Positions 1-8,112 of a stretch of DNA of 36,674 nucleotides are shown piece after piece. The notes beneath the pieces are model-generated. The model was not told the DNA's origin and ran no database searches. It was given only the letters and a program-made list of their open reading frames with translations. Where the stretch lies: contig LNEX01000099.1 in assembly GCA_001464165.1 (NCBI GenBank), forward strand, positions 1 to 36,674, read 5' to 3'. The DNA comes from a bacterium Ga0077546. Its GTDB lineage: Bacteria > Cyanobacteriota > Vampirovibrionia > Obscuribacterales > Obscuribacteraceae. The translations under genes and the position numbers were made by a program. Numbering within the stretch: position 1 is the stretch's first letter; each line of letters begins with the position of its first letter.

Positions 1-1014
1 GAAGCATTGCCAGCGGTCGCAGAATCTGCCGTACCAGTGCCGGTCGCCCCTCCAGTTCAAGCACAACCAGCAGAGCCTCAACCAGTTAGAGAGCCAGTAC
101 AAGCCACGGTGCCCACAGAGCTGCCAAGCAACATGCCTAGCCAAAACCAGCCAATCGCTACCGCTCTCACTTCACCAAGTTCAGCTCTTGCTGCCCCGAT
201 ACCGGCAGGCACCAATGGCGATGGCAACCACAAAACCGATAATCTGGCATCGGAGCAGATAACACATGTACAATCTGAGCCGTCGCCAGCAGCAGCAGAA
301 CAGCTATCAACACCTACACCGCCAAAGGAACTTATTAAGAAGATGGAAGAAATGACAAAGACTGCTCCTTCTACCTGGTGCGAGGAATTCTCCTTCCCCT
401 TCATCGATCTGCTTAAAAATGAACATAACCAAATGGCTGAGCAAATAAAACAAATGCAAGCCAAACTGAGTTCAGTAGAAGCAAGAATTAGCGCAGTTGA
501 AACTCTCAAACTTATATTGTTGACTGGCGAAAACGTTGCCCTCATGAGTGGTACTCAAGAAGTATTGAGCCGCCTCGGTTGGCAAGTGCAGCAGTCTAGG
601 AGCAACATCAATGAACTCTGGCTATCGCGAGGCGATCAAGTCGAAGCTATTGCCAGAGTGGTTCACAGCACAGGTGGTGCTAATAGAACAGAGGTTGCTC
701 AACTAGCGGAGTCTGTGATTGCATTCTGGGATGAATATGAAACAGAACCTAAGGGTATTTTGATCGCTCAAACATGGTCGTCAAAGCATCCCTCAGAACG
801 CGCGGAGCCAGATTTCAGCCCAGCTCTTCAAGAATTCGCCAGCAAAAAACACTTGAGTTTAATGTCTACGATGCAACTGCTATCTATGTACAAAGACGTA
901 GAATTAAACACTATGCCTGTTGATGAAATGCGCAAGCGCATGATCGATACCAGCGGCAGACTGCTTGGCTTCCCGCTTGACAGCAATGTTGCACAAGCGG
1001 CTGCGAGTCGATAA
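1..1014 (+). CDS. Partial Pro/Ala-rich coiled-coil protein with a degenerate nuclease-like C-terminal domain
   Basis: The reading frame is open from the first base, so the true start lies outside the window. The visible 337 residues begin with about 110 Pro/Ala/Gln-rich residues, continue with a short coiled coil (about 135-165), and end in a compact domain of about 150 residues. That domain has the layout of PD-(D/E)xK-like domains found behind coiled coils in some bacterial proteins: a hydrophobic strand with a charged residue (EAIARV near 213), an Asn/Arg-containing helix, a strand GILIAQTW, and a late strand LSLMST. The lysine expected in the E-x-K motif is absent, so nuclease activity is unlikely. 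The next gene follows after 58 bases in the same direction, so the two may be co-transcribed. The fold assignment is by eye; the role is unknown. Confidence 0.7.
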   Translation, partial: EALPAVAESAVPVPVAPPVQAQPAEPQPVREPVQATVPTELPSNMPSQNQPIATALTSPSSALAAPIPAGTNGDGNHKTDNLASEQITHVQSEPSPAAAEQLSTPTPPKELIKKMEEMTKTAPSTWCEEFSFPFIDLLKNEHNQMAEQIKQMQAKLSSVEARISAVETLKLILLTGENVALMSGTQEVLSRLGWQVQQSRSNINELWLSRGDQVEAIARVVHSTGGANRTEVAQLAESVIAFWDEYETEPKGILIAQTWSSKHPSERAEPDFSPALQEFASKKHLSLMSTMQLLSMYKDVELNTMPVDEMRKRMIDTSGRLLGFPLDSNVAQAAASR

Positions 1015-1072
1015 AAAGTGCGTTAGATAAGGTGTAGACTATGGGCACTAATTCACTGAAAGGACTTCAATC

Positions 1073-2359
1073 GTGAGCATTCCTACCTTGCTAGTCTGTG
1101 ACGGCGACGATGCCAAGCAAGAGATTTTGGAAGGACTGGTTAAGAACGAACCAGGCTTGAAATACATTGCCACCGTCTCGAAAAGCGACGGCAGCAGAGC
1201 TGTAGAACAGGCAATCAAAGTAGGTACGAAACTACTCTGGATTGATCTCGATGATGAACCAGTGGAAGGTCTCAACCTATTAGCTGAAACTCGGCAACTC
1301 TATCCCCAGCTGCCAGTTGTGGTGAGCAAGAGTTCCCTTGATGCGGATATGGTTAGAGCGTCTGTGAACTTAGGAGCCTTGGATTTTCTTGATCCGCAAA
1401 GTTGGGCCAATCAAATAAAGATTGTTGTGGCCAAACTGCAGGTGAATACAGCAGCTCCTACGGCAGCTTCAGCTGCAGCAGTACCAGCTGCAGCAGTACC
1501 AGCTACAGCGCCGGCTCAACCTGGTGCAAGTAAATGGGGCGATCTAGATGCTATTCCAGCTCCTGGTGCCACTTCAGCTCCAGCGACTCCAGTTGCAGCC
1601 CCAGCCCCAGCGCCAGCTCCAGCAGCTCCAGTTGCAGCTCCAGTCCCTGCGCCAGCTCCAGCAGCCCCAGTTGCAGCTCCAGTCCCTGCGCCAGCTCCTG
1701 CAGCTCCCTCACCAATCGCATCCTCTCCAAACAATCCAATAGCAAGAGCGCAAGAAACAACCGGTGAGATTCACTTAACTGTAACTGCCGGTTCACGGCC
1801 CCATCTCGACCTACAGCCATCAACTCAGCAAAGCGCAGCATCACAAGCGACTACCAATGGTGGTTCAGGGGCAGCAGAAGTAGCAAATCTAGGAGTAGTT
1901 GAAGGCAACAAATGGGGTGACCTAGATGCCATCGGTTCACCTAAGGAAGCTGCTGTGGCTCCTCCGGCTGCTGCGCCTTCACCGGCGGCCACAACTGCAG
2001 CACCGCTTACTGTCAGTGAAAATGAAGCAGAAGCATCTGGCGGAAAAAAATGGGGAGACTTAGACGCCATCCCAACTCCAAAAGCAACTTTAGAAACAGC
2101 AGTACCTATTCCGAAACCAATCCACGAAGCAGGCAGCGAAAAATGGGGAGAGCTTGATGCTATTCCTAGTCCTGGAGAGAAGCGCGGGCCGGCTCCAAAT
2201 TCGCTAGTGGCTGGCGGTGGCGGCGGTAAAGGCTTAAAGCGTCCAGCACCAGAGAAAGCAGAAATGTACAACATTCCTGCAGTGCCAATATGGTTGATAG
2301 TAGTCATATTGCTAGCGATTGCTGCCGCTGTGTACTACATGGCCACCAAACCGCACTAG
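1073..2359 (+). CDS. Tail-anchored receiver-like protein with four KWGDLDAI repeats
   Basis: A GTG start is supported by AAAGGA eight bases upstream. Residues 1-123 look like a response-regulator receiver fold: acidic patch VCDGDD (10-13), candidate phosphoacceptor D58 in WIDLDD, S85, and GALDFLDP where the conserved KP lysine would be. Lys is replaced by Asp, so this is probably a pseudo-receiver. A Pro/Ala-rich linker follows, containing three copies of a 13-residue repeat (173-211). The nonapeptide KWG(D/E)LDAI(P/G) occurs at 154, 280, 326 and 357. A single membrane helix (about 404-424) lies eight residues from the end, predicting a C-terminal anchor with the rest in the cytoplasm. I know no described family with this architecture. 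The repeated peptide may be a docking site for a partner. The stop overlaps the convergent dehydratase gene. Confidence 0.85.
   Translation: MSIPTLLVCDGDDAKQEILEGLVKNEPGLKYIATVSKSDGSRAVEQAIKVGTKLLWIDLDDEPVEGLNLLAETRQLYPQLPVVVSKSSLDADMVRASVNLGALDFLDPQSWANQIKIVVAKLQVNTAAPTAASAAAVPAAAVPATAPAQPGASKWGDLDAIPAPGATSAPATPVAAPAPAPAPAAPVAAPVPAPAPAAPVAAPVPAPAPAAPSPIASSPNNPIARAQETTGEIHLTVTAGSRPHLDLQPSTQQSAASQATTNGGSGAAEVANLGVVEGNKWGDLDAIGSPKEAAVAPPAAAPSPAATTAAPLTVSENEAEASGGKKWGDLDAIPTPKATLETAVPIPKPIHEAGSEKWGELDAIPSPGEKRGPAPNSLVAGGGGGKGLKRPAPEKAEMYNIPAVPIWLIVVILLAIAAAVYYMATKPH
1589..1705 (+). repeat. Three tandem 39-bp repeats inside the Pro/Ala linker
   Basis: Copies start at 1589, 1628 and 1667 and each encodes a 13-residue Pro/Ala/Val unit. 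Copies 2 and 3 differ at two third-codon positions only, so the duplication is recent or kept uniform. Frame is preserved, so a change in copy number would alter linker length without breaking the protein. Confidence 0.9.
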
Positions 2360-2679
2360 CTTTTTAAAAGGTCAATTTTAGCGGCCAGAACAAAGTCTGA
2401 CTCAGTTAATCCTTTGACAGAGTGAGTAGAAACATCAACTTTGAGCTCTCCCCAAGAGACGTGTAAATCAGGGTGATGATCAACTGAATCAGCAAGAGCA
2501 CCAATTGAAATAGCTAGATCTAGAGCTTCGCGAAAATTCTTGAACTTGTACGATTTTGTCAGAACATCATCAACAATCTTCCACCCCTCTAGCTCGATAA
2601 GCAGGGGAAGACACTGTTCGACCGTGAGAGCAATCACGCCACCACGACAAGACTTGCATTCTCTTTCAGAAAGTTTCAT
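2356..2679 (-). CDS. phhB: Pterin-4a-carbinolamine dehydratase
   Basis: This 107-residue protein matches the PCD/DCoH family over its full length. The active-site signature is present: a double histidine followed by Pro (VDHHPDLHVSW), then a further histidine in VSTHSVKGL and the terminal DFVLAAKID segment. The family dehydrates 4a-hydroxytetrahydropterin, recycling the cofactor of aromatic amino acid hydroxylases; some bacterial members instead go with molybdopterin metabolism. No hydroxylase gene is visible here, so the physiological partner is open. A short N-terminal CKSC motif is an addition of unknown role. The gene lies 27 bases downstream of the HtrA gene in the same direction and probably shares its transcript. 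Its stop codon shares the tetranucleotide CTAG with the stop of the convergent receiver-like gene. Confidence 0.93.
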   Translation of the reverse strand: MKLSERECKSCRGGVIALTVEQCLPLLIELEGWKIVDDVLTKSYKFKNFREALDLAISIGALADSVDHHPDLHVSWGELKVDVSTHSVKGLTESDFVLAAKIDLLKS

Positions 2680-2706
2680 TGTTCCATACCTGCAGTAACG
2701 TAAAAA

Positions 2707-4107
2707 CTAAAATTCAGGACTCTCTTTTGCCAAATCACCAATGACTACAGTTATTGGCACGCTCTGAGACTGACGTTGGACAACAATGTTAACCCGATCT
2801 CCAGGCTTACTAGCCTGCGTCAACTCACGGACCTCTCTCTTTGACTTCACAGCTATTCCGTTGATCTTAGAAATGATGTCACCCGCTTTTATGCCAGCCT
2901 TCTCAGCGGGACCACCAGCAGCCAATCTAGAAATTTTTACCGCCACTGGATGTGATGGCAAAGTAAGAGAACGAGTACGCTCGGGGTCTATGTCTTCCAT
3001 ATAGACGCCGAGATAAGCGCGGGGAATTTGACCGTCACTTATCAGTCGTCGAGCAACCTCGGCAGCGACATCAGAGGGAGTGGCGAAACCTATGCAAACA
3101 GCCTGACTGCGAATGGCAGTATTGATACCAATCACTTCTCCATTTATATTGAGCAGCGGCCCACCGGAATTACCAAGGTTCAAAGCCGCATCGTGTTGAA
3201 TCAAATCAACTCTATTCTTAAAATCAGAAAGAGAACGGTTTATGGCGCTAATTACACCAACGGTCAAAGTATGATCGAAACCCAAAGGTGAGCCAATAGC
3301 AATAGCCCAATCTCCAGGTTTAACAGTTTTGGAATCAGCGAACTTAAGAACCGGTAGAGCCGTAGCATCAATTTTTACAACAGCAAGATCGGAAAAATCG
3401 TCTCTACCAACTAATCGAGCAGGAAATACTCGCTTATCATTCAATGTAACTTTGATGTCGCTGTCTCGATGAATCACATGCGAGTTAGTGAGAATATAGC
3501 CATCAGAACGAACAATTAAACCAGATGCCTCTGCTGGTGGTATCACATGACTGCTAGTACTTTCACTAACCTGGTTAGGAGCAAATTTAATATCAATGGT
3601 CACAACCGACGGATTAGCTCTTGCAGCCACAGCTGCTATTACATTTACGGCAGAGTGCTCAGACTTACTGGCATCGGCGAAGAAATTAGGTAAGCTTGGC
3701 TTCAAACTTGAATTGATTGGCTCCCTCGGAATTAAATAGAAGCCAGCCCAAACACCAAAAGCCAGTAGATTTGCGGCAGCCAATGCCACAAAAATACGAG
3801 TATTGCGATTCTGAGTTAACCCCGAAGAGCTCTGACTGGTGCCAGCCGTCGCATTCGCCGACAACGACTCTGTAGCACTGCCATTTTCAACTAACCCACT
3901 GGGCACCGCCGCCGCTCTATCCTGAGGAGCTTGAGTTGGGAGATAAGGTTGCCAAGTCGCAGCCGACCGATCTTCTAACAACGATTCACGAGAGGATGGT
4001 GCTTTAACCGTGCTGCTGCTTGCTGCAGAGTCATCACCAGCATCGGCGTCAGAGTCGGCAAAATCGGATGAAATGTAAATTGGAACGTTATCTGGTACTT
4101 CCGGCAT
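2707..4107 (-). CDS. htrA: HtrA/DegP-type serine protease with transmembrane anchor and one PDZ domain
   Basis: The 466-residue protein starts with about 100 Ser/Ala-rich residues, has one membrane helix (about 104-126), then a trypsin-like domain (about 150-355) and one PDZ domain (about 363-455). The catalytic triad is visible: H210 in LTNSHV, D240 in DFSDLAVVK, and S314 in GNSGGP. The membrane topology puts protease and PDZ in the periplasm, where this family degrades or refolds damaged envelope proteins. The long low-complexity N-terminus on the cytoplasmic side is a variation on the usual short one. No convincing Shine-Dalgarno lies before this ATG. Family assignment is firm; the exact orthologue (DegP, DegQ, DegS or cyanobacterial Hhp type) cannot be decided by eye. 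A single PDZ fits DegS or Hhp better than DegP. Confidence 0.95.
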   Translation of the reverse strand: MPEVPDNVPIYISSDFADSDADAGDDSAASSSTVKAPSSRESLLEDRSAATWQPYLPTQAPQDRAAAVPSGLVENGSATESLSANATAGTSQSSSGLTQNRNTRIFVALAAANLLAFGVWAGFYLIPREPINSSLKPSLPNFFADASKSEHSAVNVIAAVAARANPSVVTIDIKFAPNQVSESTSSHVIPPAEASGLIVRSDGYILTNSHVIHRDSDIKVTLNDKRVFPARLVGRDDFSDLAVVKIDATALPVLKFADSKTVKPGDWAIAIGSPLGFDHTLTVGVISAINRSLSDFKNRVDLIQHDAALNLGNSGGPLLNINGEVIGINTAIRSQAVCIGFATPSDVAAEVARRLISDGQIPRAYLGVYMEDIDPERTRSLTLPSHPVAVKISRLAAGGPAEKAGIKAGDIISKINGIAVKSKREVRELTQASKPGDRVNIVVQRQSQSVPITVVIGDLAKESPEF

Positions 4108-4194
4108 TTAGCTATGATACCTTAAGTCAATAAAACATTAAGTCATTCGGCACTGGCCTTTCAACTAGATCTACCCACCAGCAGCTTGACAATC

Positions 4195-5448
4195 TCAGGC
4201 AGCAAGATCAATTAAACGTTGAATTCTTTCTTGCTCTAAGAACACAAATTCGATCATGGCCCTAGTATTAGCACCATATCTGACACTAGTGAGCTTACTA
4301 TCGATCTGTCTGACTATTTCAATCAACCAGCTCAACAGTTCTTCTGGAGTGTCCTCTAGACCGTTTTCTCTGAAGTCAATTCTTCGCACCTTAACTAAGA
4401 GCCTAGTCAAAACCAAAATTGTAGTTAAATGCCCTAGGCCAGCGATGAGAGATAGCAACGAAAAACCAGGTCCAAAATACATTTTCGAAAAAACACGCAC
4501 GTAAACAAAACGCAGCAACAGATTCTCACAAGCATCATCCAGGGCGCCAAGTTTATTTTCAAGAAATTGAACGGCCGAATAGGTAGAACCGTTAAGTGGC
4601 AACCTAAAACCAACCGGCGGCTCCATGAATTTGCTTGAAACAGACAATGCTATTTCACTTTCATCGAGCAGAGAACCTTTTGACTGAGGGTTAAAGTAGG
4701 CCCGAGCAAGAGCGTCAAGAATATACATATCAACCTGTCGAGGTCGTGCGTCAGTACCAGGTAACCTTCTTAGCCACCTCTCTTTTGGCACCAACTGAGC
4801 GATAGATTGGTGAAAGCTGCCTAACAAGCTCAAGGCGCTTCGTCCAGGCAGGGAGACAGCCGCAACCAAATCGTTGAGCAAAGGCGCCTCAATTGTTTGA
4901 AACTGCTCGTATGTTAAGGTCACACCCTCAATCAGTTGAAGATGCTCAAAACCCTTAATAGTTTCGTCTTTTAGATTAGGAAAAAGCTCACGAAAGAGCT
5001 TTAGTACGCCAAGCAGTTGATCACTCTGCTCTTCTAGAAGCTGCCCACTATTTTGAAGCACTCCTGTACTGGCAAAACTAAGGCCAACATAAGTTCCCTC
5101 TGGGGTGTCGATAAATGAATAAGGGAAAAGTTGGCACATGCCCGGCTTAGCTACATCCTGCAATGTGCAAGCAGAATCGTTCAAGTATGAGCAGCGCCCA
5201 TCTGACCGTTTCTCTAGTGCTCGAGTGAACCCTACCAAGCCTGCCTGCCTTTGAGCAGGAGACAAGAAGCTCACGGGCAACTCTGCTTCCGAGCAATCAA
5301 GGGCCGAGGTCAAACGCTTGACGTCCTTTTCATTTAGGGGCACTGGCCAAGAAAGGCAGCAATTAGCACACCTTGTGCACTCAAAGCGAATTCCCGCCGG
5401 TATATGCAGTCTGTTGATCTGAGCTTGGCAAACAGCTGCATTAAACAA
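4195..5448 (-). CDS. YkgJ-type cysteine-cluster protein (putative Zn/Fe-binding)
   Basis: The N-terminal part carries the CxxCxxCC signature (C24, C27, C30, C31) followed by C86, C94 and C105 in the spacing of the YkgJ/UPF0153 family, thought to bind zinc or an iron-sulfur cluster. The remaining 300 residues are mainly helical and unfamiliar, making the protein much longer than the usual 100-250-residue family members. The only in-frame start is TTG, because an in-frame TGA lies two codons upstream. Biochemical function of the family is not established. The gene is transcribed away from the caspase-like gene; the 127 bases between them hold the palindrome annotated at 5523. Confidence 0.8.
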   Translation of the reverse strand: MFNAAVCQAQINRLHIPAGIRFECTRCANCCLSWPVPLNEKDVKRLTSALDCSEAELPVSFLSPAQRQAGLVGFTRALEKRSDGRCSYLNDSACTLQDVAKPGMCQLFPYSFIDTPEGTYVGLSFASTGVLQNSGQLLEEQSDQLLGVLKLFRELFPNLKDETIKGFEHLQLIEGVTLTYEQFQTIEAPLLNDLVAAVSLPGRSALSLLGSFHQSIAQLVPKERWLRRLPGTDARPRQVDMYILDALARAYFNPQSKGSLLDESEIALSVSSKFMEPPVGFRLPLNGSTYSAVQFLENKLGALDDACENLLLRFVYVRVFSKMYFGPGFSLLSLIAGLGHLTTILVLTRLLVKVRRIDFRENGLEDTPEELLSWLIEIVRQIDSKLTSVRYGANTRAMIEFVFLEQERIQRLIDLAA

Positions 5449-5522
5449 AATTCATTGCCACCATAATCGCCACCACAACTGTCATCTTATGATAAACCGT
5501 TCATGCGATCTACCGCCTCGAT

Positions 5523-5539
5523 TGTTCATCATATGAACA
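5523..5539. promoter_or_regulatory. Operator-like palindrome upstream of the caspase-like gene
   Basis: TGTTCAT and ATGAACA form a perfect 7-bp inverted repeat separated by CAT, 36 bases before the chosen ATG. A further GTTCAT half-site lies about 20 bases upstream. It sits in the divergent region between the YkgJ-type gene and the caspase cluster, where a repressor could act on either promoter. No factor can be named. Confidence 0.35.
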
Positions 5540-5575
5540 TATTTGTCAGTGCCCCTCCACAGAACTATTGAACCC

Positions 5576-8086
5576 ATGAGCAATCGAGATAACCGGACAG
5601 CCGCTCTAGTAGTCTTTATTCTGGCTACAAGCTTGATTTTTCTTGAAAGCATTCAATTGCAAGCTCAAGCTAAAACGACAGGACCGAGCCTATCGGCACC
5701 AATTGAAGACAAATGGGCTGTGGTTATAGGCATTGGCGACTTTGTCGACCCAAGTATTCCTAAGCTCAAATATTCAAGCAAAGACGCTCGCGATTTCTAC
5801 GACTATTTAGTCGATCCGAACCAAGGCAAATTTAAGCCAGACCATGTTCGCCTTCTGCTGGACAAAAATGCCACAAAAATCAATATTATGGACGCTCTTG
5901 GTGACTCATTCTTACCTCATGCGGCTAATCCGAAAGATCTGGTTGTAATCTATCTTTCCACCCATGGCTCACCCGCCGGTGCCGACATTCGCGGCGTCAA
6001 TTATGTGGTTGCCTACGACACCCAAGTACGCAAACTTTTTGCCACAGGCATCGAAATGAACCAACTTCTGCGCATGATTAAAGAACGCGTGCATACCAAT
6101 CGCATAGTCTTAGTGCTCGACACATGTTATAGCGGTGCTGGTGCCCAGCTCGGTCACAAAGGTATTGTAAGAACAAACGTTGATAGCCATGCTGCTGCGC
6201 AAGGGGTAGGTTCACTAGTCATCTCATCCAGCGCACCAGACCAAAAAGCCTGGGAGTCAGACGACCTGCACAACAGTTATTTTACTCGCTATTTCATTGA
6301 TGCCTTAAGAGAAACAGCCTCAAAAGAAGGAAGCAATGGCAGTAATATTGAACAGGCTTTCAATGTCATGCGCAGCAAAGTGCAATCAACAGTATTGAAA
6401 GACAAAGGAGAGATACAAACCCCAGTGATGGCTGGTGTTTTCTCTGGGCCTAGCCTATTGCTATCAACACCACCGACTGTAAACCGGGAAGCCCCGACTG
6501 CCCTTCCCGGTGATGGCATAATCGCTTCGGCCGCACCTGGCTCGCGTTCGCTCGCCGGTGGAAGCGCAGGTGCCCTCGATTTTTCTGCCTATGTGGAGCA
6601 CGTTCGTCTGGGCAATCAGCTGGTAGAACAAAACAAAACCTGGGATGCCATCCATGAGTTCGAACTAGCAACCAAGGCTAACCCAGGAACAATCGAAGGC
6701 TACATTACTCTAGCTCAACTATACGATCAGCAAGGTCGCTATAAAGAAATGCTAGAGGCTGCACGTCGAGCCGTGCTTAACGATGATAGTTCTTCTCGCG
6801 GACGAGAACTTCTCAGTTTAGCTGACTTGCGCGCAGGCAACGTCGAAGAATCTTTGCGCCAAGTTCAGATGGCCATAACCCTTGACCCCTTTAACTCGAT
6901 GGCCCACAATTTGCTAGGCTATATCAATGAGCACAAATTCAACCGGGTTGACCAAGCAGAGCAAGAGTATCGCAAAGCGCTTGAACTCAACAATCTGAAC
7001 ACCAGAGCTTTAGTCAATCTTGGGCTTTTGCTAGAAAAACATGGTCGAGACAAAGCTGAAAGTGAAACCCTATTTCGTAAAGCTATTGAAAGTGACGGGG
7101 ATGATTGGGAAGCACACCTATCGCTTGGACACTTGCTCTACGAAAGCAGTGGCAAGCTAGTTGAAGCAGAAAAAGAAATTCGCCGGGCCATAGAGCTAGC
7201 TCCTGCCAATGCCAGAATTCATAGCGAGTTAGGGAACATTCTAGCGTTAGACAAAAAACGCCTAGAGGAGTCAGAAGTTGAACTAAAGAAAGGTATCGAG
7301 CTTGGCTCAGATAAAGGCACACCGCACTACCTCTTTGCCAATTTCTTGCTCAACCAGCGTGGCCGTGTTGATGAAGCAGAGCGAGAGTATCGCAAAGCAA
7401 TTCAAATGGATCCAAATTACGACCAAGCCATGGTGGCACTAGGAGACTGCTTGATCTCCTATAAAAAAATCTACAATGAGTCCGACGACCTCTACAAACG
7501 CGCTCTCAAAGTCAACTTAAAGAATGCTTCAGCCCATCTGGGCCTAGCGCGAGTGCAAGAATTACTTTTCAAAAACTATAAGGGGGCTGAAGAAGAAATT
7601 CGCGCAGCACTAGCTATTGACCCGCGCTTCTCTCTCGCCCACGAACGGCTTGGAACGCTTTTAGAAAAGCTAGGCAAGCCGGGAGATGCCAGACTTGCCT
7701 ACCAGGCTGCTATCGACACCGATCCAGACAATGCCCAAGCTAACTATTTATTGGCGATGCTAACTTGGGAACAGTTCCACAACAGTCAAGAAGCCAAGAA
7801 ACTCCTTGAAAAAGCAATAGCTCTGCAGCCACTAAACTCTACCTATCTGACAGCAATGGGTAAGTGGATGTCGACAGAAGCTAAACAATACAAAGATGCA
7901 GAGAAGCTTTTACGCAAAGCTACTGAAATAAACTTTGCCGACACACAGGCCCACTATCAGCTTGGTATGCTCCTAATCGAAAAGCTAGGTGCGCGCAAGG
8001 CCGGCGAAGCCGAACTGAAGACAGCCTATGAACAAGACCCTGAAGACAAACAAGTCAAAGCTGCCCACACTAGATTTGTGCGCTAA
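5576..8086 (+). CDS. Secreted caspase-like (peptidase C14) protein with about 14 TPR repeats
   Basis: I chose the ATG at 5576 because it is directly followed by a signal peptide (hydrophobic core LVVFILATSLIFL, then QAQA); an in-frame TTG at 5543 would add 11 residues. Residues 46-290 form a caspase/orthocaspase domain with the His-Cys dyad: H130 in LSTHGS and C184 in LDTCYSG. A short linker leads to about 14 tetratricopeptide units of 34-35 residues (338-829), ending at the C-terminus. Metacaspase-type enzymes cleave after Arg or Lys; TPRs bind partner proteins. Both dyad residues are intact, so it should be catalytically able. The signal peptide places it outside the cytoplasm. The GT-C-like gene follows after 26 bases and UPF0158 after that, so the three probably form one transcript. 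Substrate unknown. Confidence 0.93.
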   Translation: MSNRDNRTAALVVFILATSLIFLESIQLQAQAKTTGPSLSAPIEDKWAVVIGIGDFVDPSIPKLKYSSKDARDFYDYLVDPNQGKFKPDHVRLLLDKNATKINIMDALGDSFLPHAANPKDLVVIYLSTHGSPAGADIRGVNYVVAYDTQVRKLFATGIEMNQLLRMIKERVHTNRIVLVLDTCYSGAGAQLGHKGIVRTNVDSHAAAQGVGSLVISSSAPDQKAWESDDLHNSYFTRYFIDALRETASKEGSNGSNIEQAFNVMRSKVQSTVLKDKGEIQTPVMAGVFSGPSLLLSTPPTVNREAPTALPGDGIIASAAPGSRSLAGGSAGALDFSAYVEHVRLGNQLVEQNKTWDAIHEFELATKANPGTIEGYITLAQLYDQQGRYKEMLEAARRAVLNDDSSSRGRELLSLADLRAGNVEESLRQVQMAITLDPFNSMAHNLLGYINEHKFNRVDQAEQEYRKALELNNLNTRALVNLGLLLEKHGRDKAESETLFRKAIESDGDDWEAHLSLGHLLYESSGKLVEAEKEIRRAIELAPANARIHSELGNILALDKKRLEESEVELKKGIELGSDKGTPHYLFANFLLNQRGRVDEAEREYRKAIQMDPNYDQAMVALGDCLISYKKIYNESDDLYKRALKVNLKNASAHLGLARVQELLFKNYKGAEEEIRAALAIDPRFSLAHERLGTLLEKLGKPGDARLAYQAAIDTDPDNAQANYLLAMLTWEQFHNSQEAKKLLEKAIALQPLNSTYLTAMGKWMSTEAKQYKDAEKLLRKATEINFADTQAHYQLGMLLIEKLGARKAGEAELKTAYEQDPEDKQVKAAHTRFVR

Positions 8087-8112
8087 AGCTTTGCTTTTAT
8101 ATGGAAACATAA

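Noticed and set aside
1516..1844. Several overlapping ORFs in other frames across the Pro/Ala linker
   Set aside because: They are low-complexity products of the repeats in the true frame, with no ribosome sites and no domain.
3028..3291. Plus-strand ORF of 87 residues inside the HtrA gene
   Set aside because: It lies antisense to the highly conserved protease core and has no family features.
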